A stretch of 64,000 nt of DNA from Bradyrhizobium ottawaense. Lineage in GTDB: Bacteria > Pseudomonadota > Alphaproteobacteria > Rhizobiales > Xanthobacteraceae. The stretch's first letter is position 1, and every line of letters begins with the position of its first letter. The notes under the pieces were generated by a model that made no database searches, was not told the DNA's origin, and saw only the letters and a list, made by a program, of their open reading frames with translations. The stretch lies in the NCBI RefSeq assembly GCF_002278135.3, contig NZ_CP029425.2, positions 1,650,001 to 1,714,000 on the forward strand. Reading direction: 5' to 3'. The translations under genes were made by a program, and so were the position numbers. Positions 1-9,496 of this stretch are shown one piece after another.

Positions 1-66
1 CTGCTGACGCAGTGGATCGACTGGGCTTTTGCCGAGACCAAGGCCACGCTCGCCAAGGCGGCGTAG
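1..66 (+). CDS. serC: Phosphoserine aminotransferase, C-terminal end (partial)
   Basis: Only the last 21 codons and the TAG stop are inside the window. The readable tail (LLTQWIDWAFAETKATLAKAA) resembles the C-terminus of SerC, which converts 3-phosphohydroxypyruvate to phosphoserine. The assignment leans on position: it ends 115 bp before serA on the same strand, and serC-serA is a common order in Rhizobiales. The reading frame is open from base 1, so the start lies outside. Another upstream enzyme cannot be ruled out from 21 residues. Confidence 0.6.
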   Translation: MLTQWIDWAFAETKATLAKAA

Positions 67-181
67 CTTTACTTTCTCACCTCGCCCCGTTCCGACGGGG
101 AGAGGCAGAAGTTGCTTCCGACATCATCCTGTTCCGGTCGAACGCCAACCCTTCCATCAGGGAGGGTAGAGGATCATCCCC

Positions 182-1771
182 ATGACCAAACCCAAAGTTC
201 TCATTTCCGACGCGCTCTCGCCCGCTGCCGTGCAGATCTTCAAAGACCGCGGCGTCGAGGTCGACTTCCAGCCCAATCTCGGCAAGGACAAGGACAAGCT
301 CGCCGAGATCATCGGCAATTACGACGGCCTTGCGATCCGCTCCGCGACGAAGGCGACCGCAAAGATTCTCGACAAGGCGACCAACCTCAAGGTGATCGGC
401 CGCGCCGGCATCGGCGTCGACAATGTCGAGATCCCCGCCGCCACGGCCAAGGGCATCATCGTGATGAACACGCCGTTCGGCAATTCGATCACGACCGCCG
501 AGCATGCCGTCACCCTGATGCTGGCGCTCGCGCGCGAAATCCCGCAGGCCGACGCCTCGACCCAGGCCGGCAAGTGGGAGAAGAACCGCTTCATGGGCGT
601 CGAGATCACCGGCAAGGTGCTCGGCGTCGTCGGCTGCGGCAACATCGGCTCGATCGTCGCCGACCGCGCACTCGGCCTGCGCATGAAGGTGATCGCGTTC
701 GATCCGTTCCTGTCGCCGGAGCGCGCCAAGGACATCGGCGTCGAGAAGGTCGAGCTCGACGACCTGCTCAAGCGCGCCGATTTCATCACGCTGCACACGC
801 CGCTGACCGAGAAGACGAAGAACATCATCGACGCTGCCGCAATCGCCAAGATGAAGAAGGGCGTGCGCCTGATCAACTGCGCGCGCGGCGGTCTCGTCGA
901 CGAGCAGGCGGTGGTCGATGCACTCAATTCCAAGCACATTGCCGGCGCCGCGTTCGACGTCTTCGTCGAGGAGCCCGCGAACGCCAACGTGCTGTTCGGC
1001 CATCCCAACGTGATCTGCACGCCGCATCTCGGCGCCTCCACCACCGAAGCGCAGGAGAACGTCGCGCTCCAGGTCGCCGAGCAGATGTCGGATTACCTGC
1101 TCACCGGCGCGATCTCGAACGCGGTCAACTTCCCCTCGATCACGGCGGAAGAAGCGCCGAAGCTGAAGCCGTTCATCTCGCTCGCCGAGAAGCTCGGCTC
1201 GTTCGCCGGCCAGCTCACCGAGACCGGCATCCTCAAGGTCGAGATCACCTATGAGGGCCACGTCGCCGAGATGAAGATCAAGGCGATCACCTCCGCCGTG
1301 CTGTCGGGCCTGCTGCGGCCGATGCTGGGCGAGGTCAACGTGGTGTCCGCGCCCGTCGTCGCCAAGGAGCGCGGCATGGTGGTGGACGAGATCGTGCGCG
1401 CCGCCCAGAGCGACTATGAGAGCCTGATCACCGTGACGGTCGCGACCGAACGCCAGGAGCGCTCGGTCTCCGGCACCGTCTATCACGACGGCAAGCCGCG
1501 CCTGGTCGACATCAAGGGCATCCGCGTCGACGCCGAGTTCGGCAAGTCGATGATCTATGTCACCAACGAGGACAAGCCGGGCTTCATCGGCAGTTTCGCT
1601 GGCCTATTGGGCGACGCCAAGATCAACATCGCGACCTTCCATCTCGGCCGCGTCGAGCAGGGCGGCGACGCTATCGCGCTGGTCGAGGTCGATGGCGCGG
1701 TCCCGGCGGAGGTGCTCGCCAAGGTGCAGGCCCTGCCGCAGGTCAAGCAGGTCAAGGCGCTGACGTTCTGA
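182..1771 (+). CDS. serA: D-3-phosphoglycerate dehydrogenase
   Basis: NAD-dependent first enzyme of serine synthesis (3-phosphoglycerate to 3-phosphohydroxypyruvate), cytoplasmic. The 529-residue length fits the long SerA class with an intervening domain before the ACT domain. Visible: Rossmann motif GCGNIG at about 151-156, catalytic Arg235 in NCARGGLVDE, Glu264 in VFVEEP, His282 in CTPHLGAST; a C-terminal ACT domain begins near MIYVTNEDKPGFIG (about 458) and probably senses serine. The ATG is preceded by GGGAGGGTAGAGG, a good ribosome site. A hairpin terminator follows the stop. Upstream serC tail suggests a serC-serA unit. Confidence 0.97.
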   Translation: MTKPKVLISDALSPAAVQIFKDRGVEVDFQPNLGKDKDKLAEIIGNYDGLAIRSATKATAKILDKATNLKVIGRAGIGVDNVEIPAATAKGIIVMNTPFGNSITTAEHAVTLMLALAREIPQADASTQAGKWEKNRFMGVEITGKVLGVVGCGNIGSIVADRALGLRMKVIAFDPFLSPERAKDIGVEKVELDDLLKRADFITLHTPLTEKTKNIIDAAAIAKMKKGVRLINCARGGLVDEQAVVDALNSKHIAGAAFDVFVEEPANANVLFGHPNVICTPHLGASTTEAQENVALQVAEQMSDYLLTGAISNAVNFPSITAEEAPKLKPFISLAEKLGSFAGQLTETGILKVEITYEGHVAEMKIKAITSAVLSGLLRPMLGEVNVVSAPVVAKERGMVVDEIVRAAQSDYESLITVTVATERQERSVSGTVYHDGKPRLVDIKGIRVDAEFGKSMIYVTNEDKPGFIGSFAGLLGDAKINIATFHLGRVEQGGDAIALVEVDGAVPAEVLAKVQALPQVKQVKALTF

Positions 1772-1800
1772 GACGCTGACATATTCCGACCCGCGGAACA

Positions 1801-1834
1801 ACGCCGCCTCCGTCACGGGAGGCGGCGTTTTTAT
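1801..1834 (+). terminator. Rho-independent terminator after serA
   Basis: ACGCCGCCTCC and GGAGGCGGCGT form a perfect 11-bp stem with a short CGTCACG-type loop, followed by TTTTATTTT. It sits 30 bp after the serA stop and separates serA from the thiolase gene. Confidence 0.9.
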
Positions 1835-1927
1835 TTTCCGCGCCTGCCAAACTTTGTGTACCAATGGCGCCAGGACAACTCGTTCAAAGAGCGCTCCGTT
1901 CAAAATCGCTCGACAAGGGAGAAAACA

Positions 1928-3100
1928 ATGCGTGAAGCCGTCATCGTTTCCTATGCGCGCACGGGCCTCGCAAAATCCGGCCGCGGCGGGTTCAACATCA
2001 CGCCGCCGATGTCGCTCGCGGCCCACGCCATCCAGCATGCGGTGAAGCGCGCCGGCGTCGACAAGGATTATGTCGAGGACCGCTATCTCGGCAATTGCGC
2101 CCATGGCGCGCCCAACATCGGCCGCCAGGCCGCGCTGCTCGCCGGCCTGCCGAAGACCACCGCCGGAGTATCGGTGAACCGGTTCTGCTCCTCGGGACTG
2201 CAGACGATCGCGATGGCCGCCAACTCGATCCGCTCGGACGGCGCCGACTGCATCGTAGCCGGCGGGGTCGAGAGCATCTCGATGCCGGGCGGCGGCACCC
2301 CGAAGGAATCGATCGATCCTGAATTGCTCAAGGTCGCGCCCGATATCTTCATGGCGATGATCGACACCGCCGACATCGTCGCCGAGCGCTACAAGCTCAG
2401 CCGCGAATATCAGGACGAGTTCTCGCTGGAATCGCAGCGCCGCATGGCGGCGTCGCAGCAGGCGGGCAAGTACAAGGACGAGATCGTCCCGATGAAGACC
2501 AAGATGAAGGTCGTCGACAAGGCGACCAAGGCGGAGAGCATCGTCGACTACGTCGTCGATCGCGACGAGTGCAACCGGCCCGAGACCACGATGGAAGGTC
2601 TCGCCAAGCTCGAGCCGGTGAAGGGTCCCGGGAAGTTCGTCACCGCCGGCAATGCCAGCCAGCTCTCGGACGGCGCCGCTGCCGTGGTGCTGATGGAAGC
2701 CAAGGACGCCGAGAAGCGCGGCCTCAAGCCGCTCGGCCGCTTCGTCGCCTGGGCGACCGCGGGCTGCGAGCCCGACGAAATGGGCATCGGCCCGGTGTTC
2801 GCAATTCCGAAGCTGCTCAAGCGCACCGGCCTCAAGGTCGACGACATCGACCTGTGGGAGCTCAACGAAGCCTTCGCCAGCCAGTGCCTGTACTGCCGCG
2901 ACCAGCTCGGCATCGATCCCGCCAAATACAACGTCAACGGCGGCTCGATCGCGATCGGCCATCCCTTCGGCATGACCGGCGCCCGCCTCACCGGCCACCT
3001 GCTGCAGGAAGGCGCGCGCCGCAAGGCCAAGTGGGGCGTCGTGACGATGTGCATCGGCGGCGGCCAGGGCGGCGCCGGCCTGTTCGAGATCTACAGCTGA
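1928..3100 (+). CDS. Thiolase (acetyl-CoA C-acyltransferase family)
   Basis: A 390-residue thiolase catalysing cleavage or condensation of (3-keto)acyl-CoA. The nucleophilic Cys87 lies in NRFCSSGLQT, His345 in AIGHPFGMTGAR, and the base Cys375 in CIGGGQGGAG, so the catalytic set is complete. The start was placed at ATG 1928, after AAGGGAGAAAACA, instead of the 24-codon-longer open frame, because thiolases begin with an M-x-E-A-V-I-V strand. It stands alone between two terminators, so the physiological role (beta-oxidation, aromatic degradation or PHB precursor supply) cannot be fixed. The sequence looks closer to FadA/PcaF-like degradative thiolases than to PhaA, but this is an impression. 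Confidence 0.93.
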   Translation: MREAVIVSYARTGLAKSGRGGFNITPPMSLAAHAIQHAVKRAGVDKDYVEDRYLGNCAHGAPNIGRQAALLAGLPKTTAGVSVNRFCSSGLQTIAMAANSIRSDGADCIVAGGVESISMPGGGTPKESIDPELLKVAPDIFMAMIDTADIVAERYKLSREYQDEFSLESQRRMAASQQAGKYKDEIVPMKTKMKVVDKATKAESIVDYVVDRDECNRPETTMEGLAKLEPVKGPGKFVTAGNASQLSDGAAAVVLMEAKDAEKRGLKPLGRFVAWATAGCEPDEMGIGPVFAIPKLLKRTGLKVDDIDLWELNEAFASQCLYCRDQLGIDPAKYNVNGGSIAIGHPFGMTGARLTGHLLQEGARRKAKWGVVTMCIGGGQGGAGLFEIYS

Positions 3101-3133
3101 TCCAGACCGCCACCGTCGTTTGAAGACAGGACA

Positions 3134-3163
3134 GCACGGCGCCACGAGCGCCGTGTTTTTTTG
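3134..3163 (+). terminator. Rho-independent terminator after the thiolase gene
   Basis: CACGGCGC and GCGCCGTG arms around a CACGA loop are followed by TTTTTTT. It lies 34 bp after the thiolase stop codon. Confidence 0.88.
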
Positions 3164-3257
3164 TCCGCGCCTGTGTATCTCACCGTGCATAACATGCCAG
3201 TAGAAACCTGGCGTGGGGAGTCCGTTACCTCTCGTATGACGGGTATCGTGCACAAGT

Positions 3258-3271
3258 ACGTATTCATACGT
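3258..3271. promoter_or_regulatory. Short palindrome upstream of the chemoreceptor gene
   Basis: ACGTAT-TC-ATACGT is a perfect 6-bp dyad about 80 bp before the chemoreceptor start, in a locally AT-richer stretch. It could be an operator; there is no family to assign it to and a chance occurrence is possible. Confidence 0.25.
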
Positions 3272-3347
3272 GCCGGTAAATTAACGGTAGTTTCCTCGCC
3301 CTGACGTTTCATACTCGCATCAGCCACAACCGATTTTTGAAGCCAAG

Positions 3348-5321
3348 ATGCGATTTCTCTCCCTTCGTCTCACCCACAAGATCACCGCGATCGGCGTCAT
3401 TGGCGTCATCGGTGTCGTCCTGATCGGCGGCATCCATCTCTACGGCGAGAACGCGATGGCGTTCTATCGCGACGCCGCCGAGAAGGCGCGCACCATCTTC
3501 GAGCTGAACAACAGGATCGCCGTCGAGCTGCTCGAGGGACGCCGCGCCGAGAAGGACTTCCTCTTGCGCAGCGAACCGGCCAAGGCGCAGCGCCAGGCCG
3601 AGATCAGCCAGCAGGTCTCGCTCGATATCGAGAAGCTTCGCGCCAGGATTTCAGGGCTCGGCAAGCCCGAGCTGGTCGCGAGGATCGACGCGATGACCGC
3701 ATCGCTGAAGACCTATCAGACCCGTTTCGCCGCGGTGGTCGAGCAGAGACAGCGGCTCGGGCTCGATGAAAAGTCCGGTCTCGAAGGCCGCTTGCGGGCC
3801 TCGGTCCACGACATCGAGACCAAGGTCGGCGAGCTCCGGAATCCGTCGCTCAAGGTGACCATGCTGATGATGCGAAGGCACGAGAAGGACTTCATGCTGC
3901 GTCGCGACGCCAGATACGGCGACGACATGAAGAAGCGCGCGGCCGAGTTTGTGACGGGCCTCGACGAGCCCTCCATTCCCGGCGATGCGAAGGCCGAGTT
4001 GCGCCAGAAGCTCGCCAATTACCAGCGTGACTTCTTCGCCTGGATGGAGACCGCGCTGGCTCTGGGAATCGAACTCAAGGCGATGTCGGAGGCCTTCTCC
4101 GCGGTCGAGCCCGTCATCGAGCAGGTGTCGCAAGCGGTCGACCAGATCCGCGCCGAAGCCGACCGGCTGAACGATGCCCAGCGCGACAGCATCCAATGGT
4201 GGATCGGCGTTGCGATCGCGATGATCGCATCCGCCGTGCTCGGCCTCGGCATCTTCATCGGCCGCTCGGTTTCCAAGCCGCTGTCGGCCATGCGCGCGGC
4301 GATGATCGAGCTCGCCAACGGCAATTTCGCCATCGTGCTGCCCGGGCTCGGCCGTCCCGACGAGATCGGCGAGATCGCGCAGGCCGTCGAGACGTTCAAG
4401 GTCAATGCCGAGCGGAAGGCGCAGGAAGAGGCGGAAGAGAAGATCAGGCAGGACAAGCTTGCCGCCGAGCGCCGCCGCGCCGACATGATCAGGATGGCCG
4501 ACGATTTCGAAGGCGCGATCGGTGAGATCGTCGAGACCGTGTCGTCTGCCGCCAACGAGCTCGAGGCGTCGGCGACCTCGCTGACCACCACCGCCAGCCG
4601 CTCGACCGAGCTTGCCACGCTGGTCGAGGCGGCCTCCGAAGAGGCCGCGACCAACGTGCAGTCGGTGGCCTCCGCGGCGGAGGAGCTGACCGCCTCCGTC
4701 CACGAGATCAGCCGCCAGGTGCAGGCCTCCGCGCGCATGGCCGGCGAAGCCGTCAGCCAGGCCGGGCAGACCAACGACCGCGTCAGCGAATTGTCGAAGG
4801 CGGCTGCGCGCATCGGCGACGTGGTCGAGCTCATCAGCGCCATCGCGGGTCAGACCAATTTGCTGGCGCTGAACGCCACCATCGAGGCCGCGCGTGCCGG
4901 CGAAGCCGGGCGCGGCTTTGCGGTGGTCGCCTCGGAAGTGAAGGCGCTGGCCGAGCAGACCGCGAAGGCCACCGGCGATATTGGTCAGCAGATTTCCAGC
5001 ATCCAGGTTGCGACCGAGGATTCGGTCGGCGCCATCAAGACCATCGGCGGCACCATCGAGCGGCTGTCCGAGATCTCCTCCACCATCGCTGCCGCCGTGG
5101 AAGAGCAGGGCGCTGCGACCGGCGAGATCTCGCGCAACGTCCAGAATGCCGCTGCCGGCACCACGCAGGTGAGCGCCAACATCAGCAGCGTGCGCCAGGG
5201 CGCGACCGAGACGGGCTCGGCCTCCTCGCAGGTGCTTTCCGCGGCGCAGTCGCTGTCGAACGACAGCAGCCGGCTGAAGATCGAGGTGAGCAGGTTCTTG
5301 GACACCGTGCGCGCGGCGTGA
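3348..5321 (+). CDS. Methyl-accepting chemotaxis protein with HBM-type sensor domain
   Basis: A 657-residue inner-membrane chemoreceptor. TM1 is at about 12-32, a periplasmic all-helical region at 33-280, TM2 at 283-305, HAMP at about 305-360, and the cytoplasmic signalling hairpin with the conserved tip [20 protein letters not shown] near residue 490-515. The periplasmic part carries two related helices, [10 protein letters not shown] (about 65-74) and [10 protein letters not shown] (176-185), the signature of the helical bimodular (HBM) ligand-binding fold, whose known members bind organic acids. There is no C-terminal CheR-docking pentapeptide. Upstream AGCCAAG is a weak ribosome site. No che genes are nearby, so it is an orphan receptor. 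Confidence 0.95.
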   Translation: MRFLSLRLTHKITAIGVIGVIGVVLIGGIHLYGENAMAFYRDAAEKARTIFELNNRIAVELLEGRRAEKDFLLRSEPAKAQRQAEISQQVSLDIEKLRARISGLGKPELVARIDAMTASLKTYQTRFAAVVEQRQRLGLDEKSGLEGRLRASVHDIETKVGELRNPSLKVTMLMMRRHEKDFMLRRDARYGDDMKKRAAEFVTGLDEPSIPGDAKAELRQKLANYQRDFFAWMETALALGIELKAMSEAFSAVEPVIEQVSQAVDQIRAEADRLNDAQRDSIQWWIGVAIAMIASAVLGLGIFIGRSVSKPLSAMRAAMIELANGNFAIVLPGLGRPDEIGEIAQAVETFKVNAERKAQEEAEEKIRQDKLAAERRRADMIRMADDFEGAIGEIVETVSSAANELEASATSLTTTASRSTELATLVEAASEEAATNVQSVASAAEELTASVHEISRQVQASARMAGEAVSQAGQTNDRVSELSKAAARIGDVVELISAIAGQTNLLALNATIEAARAGEAGRGFAVVASEVKALAEQTAKATGDIGQQISSIQVATEDSVGAIKTIGGTIERLSEISSTIAAAVEEQGAATGEISRNVQNAAAGTTQVSANISSVRQGATETGSASSQVLSAAQSLSNDSSRLKIEVSRFLDTVRAA

Positions 5322-5355
5322 TTGCCTGAGTTCTAGCGCGCCGATGCTTCCACAT

Positions 5356-5440
5356 CGTCATGGCCGGGCTTGTCCCGGCCATCCACGTCTTGCCTGCGGT
5401 ACCTAGAACGTGGATGCCCGGGACAAGCCCGGGCATGACG
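5356..5440. repeat. Intergenic inverted repeat, family A (GGCCGGGCTTGTCCCGGCC type)
   Basis: An 85-bp imperfect inverted repeat: CGTCATGGCCGGGCTTGTC at the left is mirrored by GACAAGCCCGGGCATGACG at the right, with inner CCACGT/ACGTGG arms. Related copies lie at 10027-10112 and 38558-38675, and a degenerate one near 17699-17745. It fills the gap between the convergent chemoreceptor and kinase genes, where it could act as a bidirectional terminator. Confidence 0.9.
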
Positions 5441-5453
5441 CCTGTGGCGACGC

Positions 5454-8400
5454 CTACGCCCCCGCCACCACCGGTGCGAACACCACTTCGATCAGCGTGC
5501 CGGAATTCCCCGCGCTCTTGATGTTGAAGCGGGCGCGGTTGGCCTCGACCAGGGCCTTGGTCAGCGACAGGCTTAGCGCCGAATTGTCTGCGGCATCGCC
5601 GGGCGGCGGGGTGCGGAACGGCTCCATCGCGGCGGCGACTTCGCGCTCGGACAGGCCATGGCCGGTATCGCGGATGCGCAGCGCAATCTCGCCGCGGTCG
5701 GACAGCGCGGTGGAGACGATGACCTGGCCGCCGGCGCTGGCGAGCCGGATCGAGTTCGAGATCAGATTCATGGTGATCTGCCGCATCGCGCGCGCGTCCG
5801 CCGTGACCTGCGGCAGCGCATGCGCGAGCGAGGTGCGGATGATGATGCGCTCGCGATTGGCCTGCGGCTGCATCACGGTCACGCAGGCTTCGACGAGGTC
5901 GTTGAGGCTGAGGTTGGCGAAGTTGAGATCGAGCTTGCCGGTCTCGATCCGCGACAGCTCCAGGAGGTCGTCGATGATCGCGATGACGCGCTCGCCGGAG
6001 GCGCGGATGTCCTTCATGTATTCGCCGTAGCGCTCGTTGCCGAGCGTGCCGAAGCGTTCGGAGATCATCACCTCGGCAAAGCCGATGATGGCGTTGAGCG
6101 GCGTGCGGATCTCGTGGCTGATCCGCGCCAGCATGTCGGCCTTGGCGTTAGCCGCGCTGTGGACGAGGTGGCGGGCCTGCGTCAGCTCGCTCTCGCCCCT
6201 CTTGCTCTGCGAGAGATCGCGGAACACGGCGAAGAAGTTCGGGCCGTCCGGCCGCGTGCGGCCCATGATCATCGCGAGCGGAATGACGCCGCCCTTCTTC
6301 TCGCGTCCGAGCACCTCGCGGCCGTGGTCGAGCAGGCTCGAAATGTCCTGGCTCTTGAGGCTTTCGAGATAGTCGGTGACGATCTGGCGGCTCTCCGGCG
6401 CGAACAGCGTCGCCAGATTCTGCTCGAGCAGGTCGGCGCCGTCATAGCCGAACAGCGCTTCGGCGCTGCGGTTGCAGGCGTGGATGTTGCCTTCGGCATC
6501 GAACATGACGATGCCCTCGGCGGTGGTGTCGAGGATCGCGGCGAGATCCTCGGCATCGGCATCGCCGGCCGCGGAGTCCAGCTCGGGCGCGTAGGGGAAG
6601 GATTCGGCGACAACAGATTCAGTGACGATCGTCTGTGCGATCACGGGCGCCGCGACGCTGGGCGCCGCCTGCGGCAGCGCGCAGATGAGCGCATGTGCGC
6701 TCTCGCCGTCCCAATCGATCGTGTGCAGATGCGCCTCGGTGGTCGCAAGCGGTGCTTCGCCGTTCGCGAGCGTCGCGCTGATCGTGATAGGCGTGCCGGC
6801 TTGCGAGGTGCTGCTGGCCGAGGACACGCCGGGCTCGACATAGAGCGCATCGAGCCCGCCGGCATTCTCCAGCGCGTTGATGCCGGCATAGCCCATGCGC
6901 GCGAGGAAGGCGGGGTTGGCATAGAGCAGGCGGTCGAGCCGGTAGATCAGGATGCCCGTCGGCAACAGGTCGAGCAGGGTGCGGTCGCGCGCGCTGGCGC
7001 CGCGCGCCGGCGGCGCGGGCTCGGTCAGCCATTCGGCCGGCGCGTGGGGCGGTTCGGGCTCCGGCGCCGGCGGCTCTATGGTGGTCTCCGCCACAGGCTC
7101 GGAAGCTTCTGCCGCGATCGTCTCGCGCTCGCGTTCGAGGCGCTCGGACAATTGCCGGGCGAGCTCATTGAACGCGCTGTTCTCGACCGGCGTCAGCGTC
7201 GGCGATCTCTGATCACTGGGTGATCTGACATCGCCGTGCGGGCGGAACGGCACGACATTCGGAGGGGTTTCGACTGGCGTTTCCACTGAAATGTCCGGAT
7301 CGGTTGGGTGTGAATTCGCGTCGCTGGTGGGCTCTAGCAGTTCAGGTTCGGGTGTTGGCTCGGGCTCGGCTGCGGGCGGCTCGATCGGCGGAGGCGGCGC
7401 CTCCGCGAGCGGCTCGGCCTCGGGCGCGACCAGTTCGGCAGACGGGCCGTGCTGCGCCGGCGGTTCGGTCACCGTCTCGAAGCGCCTGAGTGCTTCCAGG
7501 CGGTTGAGGCCGTCGAGATCGCGGCAGACGCCAAAGCCCTTGAAGCCGGCAAAGTTGCGCGACTGGTCGTAGACCGGCAGGCCCGCGAGCTCGACCGGCA
7601 GATGCTCGCCGCCGTCAGCCGGCCAGTTCACTGTGATCCCGGCCCAGGTGTCGTGGCTTGCAAGCGCCTCTGCGACGCGGCCATCAGGATCGAGCGAGAA
7701 TTGCTCGGCGATCTCGCGCCAAAGGCGGCCGAAGCCGGCGGCGGTGCGCGCGCCGATCAGGCGGATGAATTCGTCGGAGAGAAGCACAAAGCGGCCCTCT
7801 GCATCCATCTGCCAGAGGAAGCGTAGCGGATGCTGACGCGGTGCGGGCGATTCTTGGCCCGACGATTCCCGGCCAGACGATTCCTGGCCCGACGGCGGCT
7901 CGACCATGGCTGATGTGATCGGCGCAGCCTGCGGCGACACGATGGCTTGATGCGGGTTTTCAACCGGAGTCTTTGGCGCGATGCCGGCGGTCTGGTCCGG
8001 CGTTTCGCGAGCTGGTTCTCGAACAGGCTCTTCGGCCGCGTCCTCAATTCTTGCCGAGTCCTGCGGTTCAGGCGCGATCGTCTCGGTTGCCGTGGGCGCC
8101 TCGATCGGCTCGGCGAACGCATCGAACAACGAGATCCCGGCCGATCCGTCCAGCGCCGGTGGCGGCTCGCTCGGCATGGCCGCGGCCTGCGGCGCAGATT
8201 CAACCGGCGTCTCGTTTGCGGCTTCCGCCGTGCTCTCTTGCACGGCCGTTGCGGGCGCAGCTTGGGTGGCCGGCTCGATCAGCGCGATCAGGCCGACATC
8301 GGCCCCTAGGCCGACCCGTTGCAGCACCATCTGGCCGATGCCGATCGGCGTTTCGACGCGGCCCTCGCGCAGCGCATCGTTGCGCGCCTGTTCGAGGCCG

Positions 8401-8915
8401 GCCTCGCCGAGATCGCGGAAGCCGAGCAGGGAGCGGGCGGCCTCGCTGGCGCCGACGAACAGGCCGTCGGGCGCGAACGCCGCCATCGGCATCTTCGCGT
8501 CTTCGACCAGGCGATGCAGCCGCTCGACCAGCGGCATGGCGCGCAAGGTCGGGTCCATCGCGGTGACGAGCACCGCGTGTCCGCCATCGGCAAAGTCGAG
8601 CCGGGCGCAGGCGCAGGTCATCAGCGTGCCGAACCGGGCGCCGAAGCCGCGCAGACGTTCGAGCCGCACAGCGCCATTCGCGGGCAGGTGCCGGGCAAGC
8701 CGGGCAACCTGGCGGCGATGGGGGTCGGCCGGGCCGAACATTTTGTCCGCAAGCGCCGCGCCGTTCGCCGCGCCGAACAGCTTTGCGCCGACCGGATTGG
8801 CCCACAGCACGCGCGTCCCGTCGATCGACCACAGCCATGTCGCTAGCTGCGAGGTCGCATGCACGGCCAGCCGGGGATCGCCCACACCTCGCAACTGGAA
8901 ATCCGAACTCGTCAT
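5454..8915 (-). CDS. Multi-PAS sensor histidine kinase, PleC/DivJ/PdhS-like
   Basis: A 1153-residue protein with no membrane segment, so probably cytoplasmic. PAS-like segments are seen near 20-70, 130-190, 365-450, 650-720 and 790-900, separated by long Pro/Glu/Ala-rich linkers (about 215-360 and 490-640). The HisKA domain holds phospho-acceptor His934 in RISHEIRTPLNAIIGFAEVM and the ERFG-LGNERYGEYMKDI pattern typical of PleC, DivJ and Brucella PdhS, kinases that signal to the cell-cycle regulator DivK. The HATPase domain (about 1040-1150) keeps the N box (NLISNSIRLA) and RDTGHGLSE, but the usual GTGLGL box reads NSALSLSL, an odd change that may weaken ATP binding. A 15-bp tandem repeat in the linker encodes an ESSGx repeat. 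Confidence 0.88.
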   Translation of the reverse strand: MTSSDFQLRGVGDPRLAVHATSQLATWLWSIDGTRVLWANPVGAKLFGAANGAALADKMFGPADPHRRQVARLARHLPANGAVRLERLRGFGARFGTLMTCACARLDFADGGHAVLVTAMDPTLRAMPLVERLHRLVEDAKMPMAAFAPDGLFVGASEAARSLLGFRDLGEAGLEQARNDALREGRVETPIGIGQMVLQRVGLGADVGLIALIEPATQAAPATAVQESTAEAANETPVESAPQAAAMPSEPPPALDGSAGISLFDAFAEPIEAPTATETIAPEPQDSARIEDAAEEPVREPARETPDQTAGIAPKTPVENPHQAIVSPQAAPITSAMVEPPSGQESSGRESSGQESPAPRQHPLRFLWQMDAEGRFVLLSDEFIRLIGARTAAGFGRLWREIAEQFSLDPDGRVAEALASHDTWAGITVNWPADGGEHLPVELAGLPVYDQSRNFAGFKGFGVCRDLDGLNRLEALRRFETVTEPPAQHGPSAELVAPEAEPLAEAPPPPIEPPAAEPEPTPEPELLEPTSDANSHPTDPDISVETPVETPPNVVPFRPHGDVRSPSDQRSPTLTPVENSAFNELARQLSERLERERETIAAEASEPVAETTIEPPAPEPEPPHAPAEWLTEPAPPARGASARDRTLLDLLPTGILIYRLDRLLYANPAFLARMGYAGINALENAGGLDALYVEPGVSSASSTSQAGTPITISATLANGEAPLATTEAHLHTIDWDGESAHALICALPQAAPSVAAPVIAQTIVTESVVAESFPYAPELDSAAGDADAEDLAAILDTTAEGIVMFDAEGNIHACNRSAEALFGYDGADLLEQNLATLFAPESRQIVTDYLESLKSQDISSLLDHGREVLGREKKGGVIPLAMIMGRTRPDGPNFFAVFRDLSQSKRGESELTQARHLVHSAANAKADMLARISHEIRTPLNAIIGFAEVMISERFGTLGNERYGEYMKDIRASGERVIAIIDDLLELSRIETGKLDLNFANLSLNDLVEACVTVMQPQANRERIIIRTSLAHALPQVTADARAMRQITMNLISNSIRLASAGGQVIVSTALSDRGEIALRIRDTGHGLSEREVAAAMEPFRTPPPGDAADNSALSLSLTKALVEANRARFNIKSAGNSGTLIEVVFAPVVAGA

Positions 8916-9496
8916 CCGACCGGCTGTGTCTCACGCTTGAAGCTGACGGCTGCCGGGAATGACAGCCTTAAGAAAGGGTTAGTATCGCCCGCGCCCGCGG
9001 GCAGGTCCACGGCCCCGGTCCCCGGCGGCGGCCCTAAGCCGCGATAACCTTAATCAGCCCGAACCCGCAAGCCGCCGCCCGGTTCATCCAAGGGATTCGG
9101 GGCGAGGCGCTCTCCGCCGTCATTCCGGGGCGCGCTCAGCGCGAACCCGGAATCCATCGGGCCGCAGAGACGGTGGTGGAATGGATTCCGGGCTCGCGCT
9201 GAGCGCGCCCCGGAATGACAGCGGGCTAGCCCGACCCACCCCGCCTCAACCCCCGGTTCCCCCATACCGGAACCTCATCCTAACCTAGATTAATTTCGCA
9301 GCGCACCCTGTTGGCGCATTGCGCTGCACAATGTTGACACGATAGGCAGCCATAATGCTGAGCGCTGGGCGAGCCATCTCTTTGTTTCGCGTTTCCAGTC
9401 TTTCGTACCCGCTCAATGTGTGACGGCCCAGACCGGGGGCCGGCGGGCGCGCCAGAAGGCTCACTCCATTTTTTTCAATTAGCGTGAGGGACAACC
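8916..9496. other. Intergenic region between the kinase and phasin genes
   Basis: No gene was found in these 581 bp. It holds the family B repeat (9118-9220) and the divergent promoters. At 9299-9330, GCAGCGCA and TGCGCTGC form an 8-bp inverted repeat with 14-16 bp between arms, followed by GCACAATGTTGACA. TGC/GCA-rich dyads are bound by PhaR-type regulators in other alphaproteobacteria, so this could be a phasin operator; that is inference. Confidence 0.4.
9118..9220. repeat. Intergenic inverted repeat, family B (CATTCCGGGGCGCGC type)
   Basis: A 103-bp inverted repeat. CGTCATTCCGGGGCGCGCTC is mirrored by GAGCGCGCCCCGGAATGACA, with inner GGAATCCAT/ATGGATTCC arms. A second copy lies at 37285-37386. 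Confidence 0.9.

Noticed and set aside
77..1486. Long minus-strand open frame antisense to serA
   Set aside because: It mirrors serA codon periodicity; the product is Arg/Gly/Asp-rich without domains, as expected for antisense frames in high-GC DNA.
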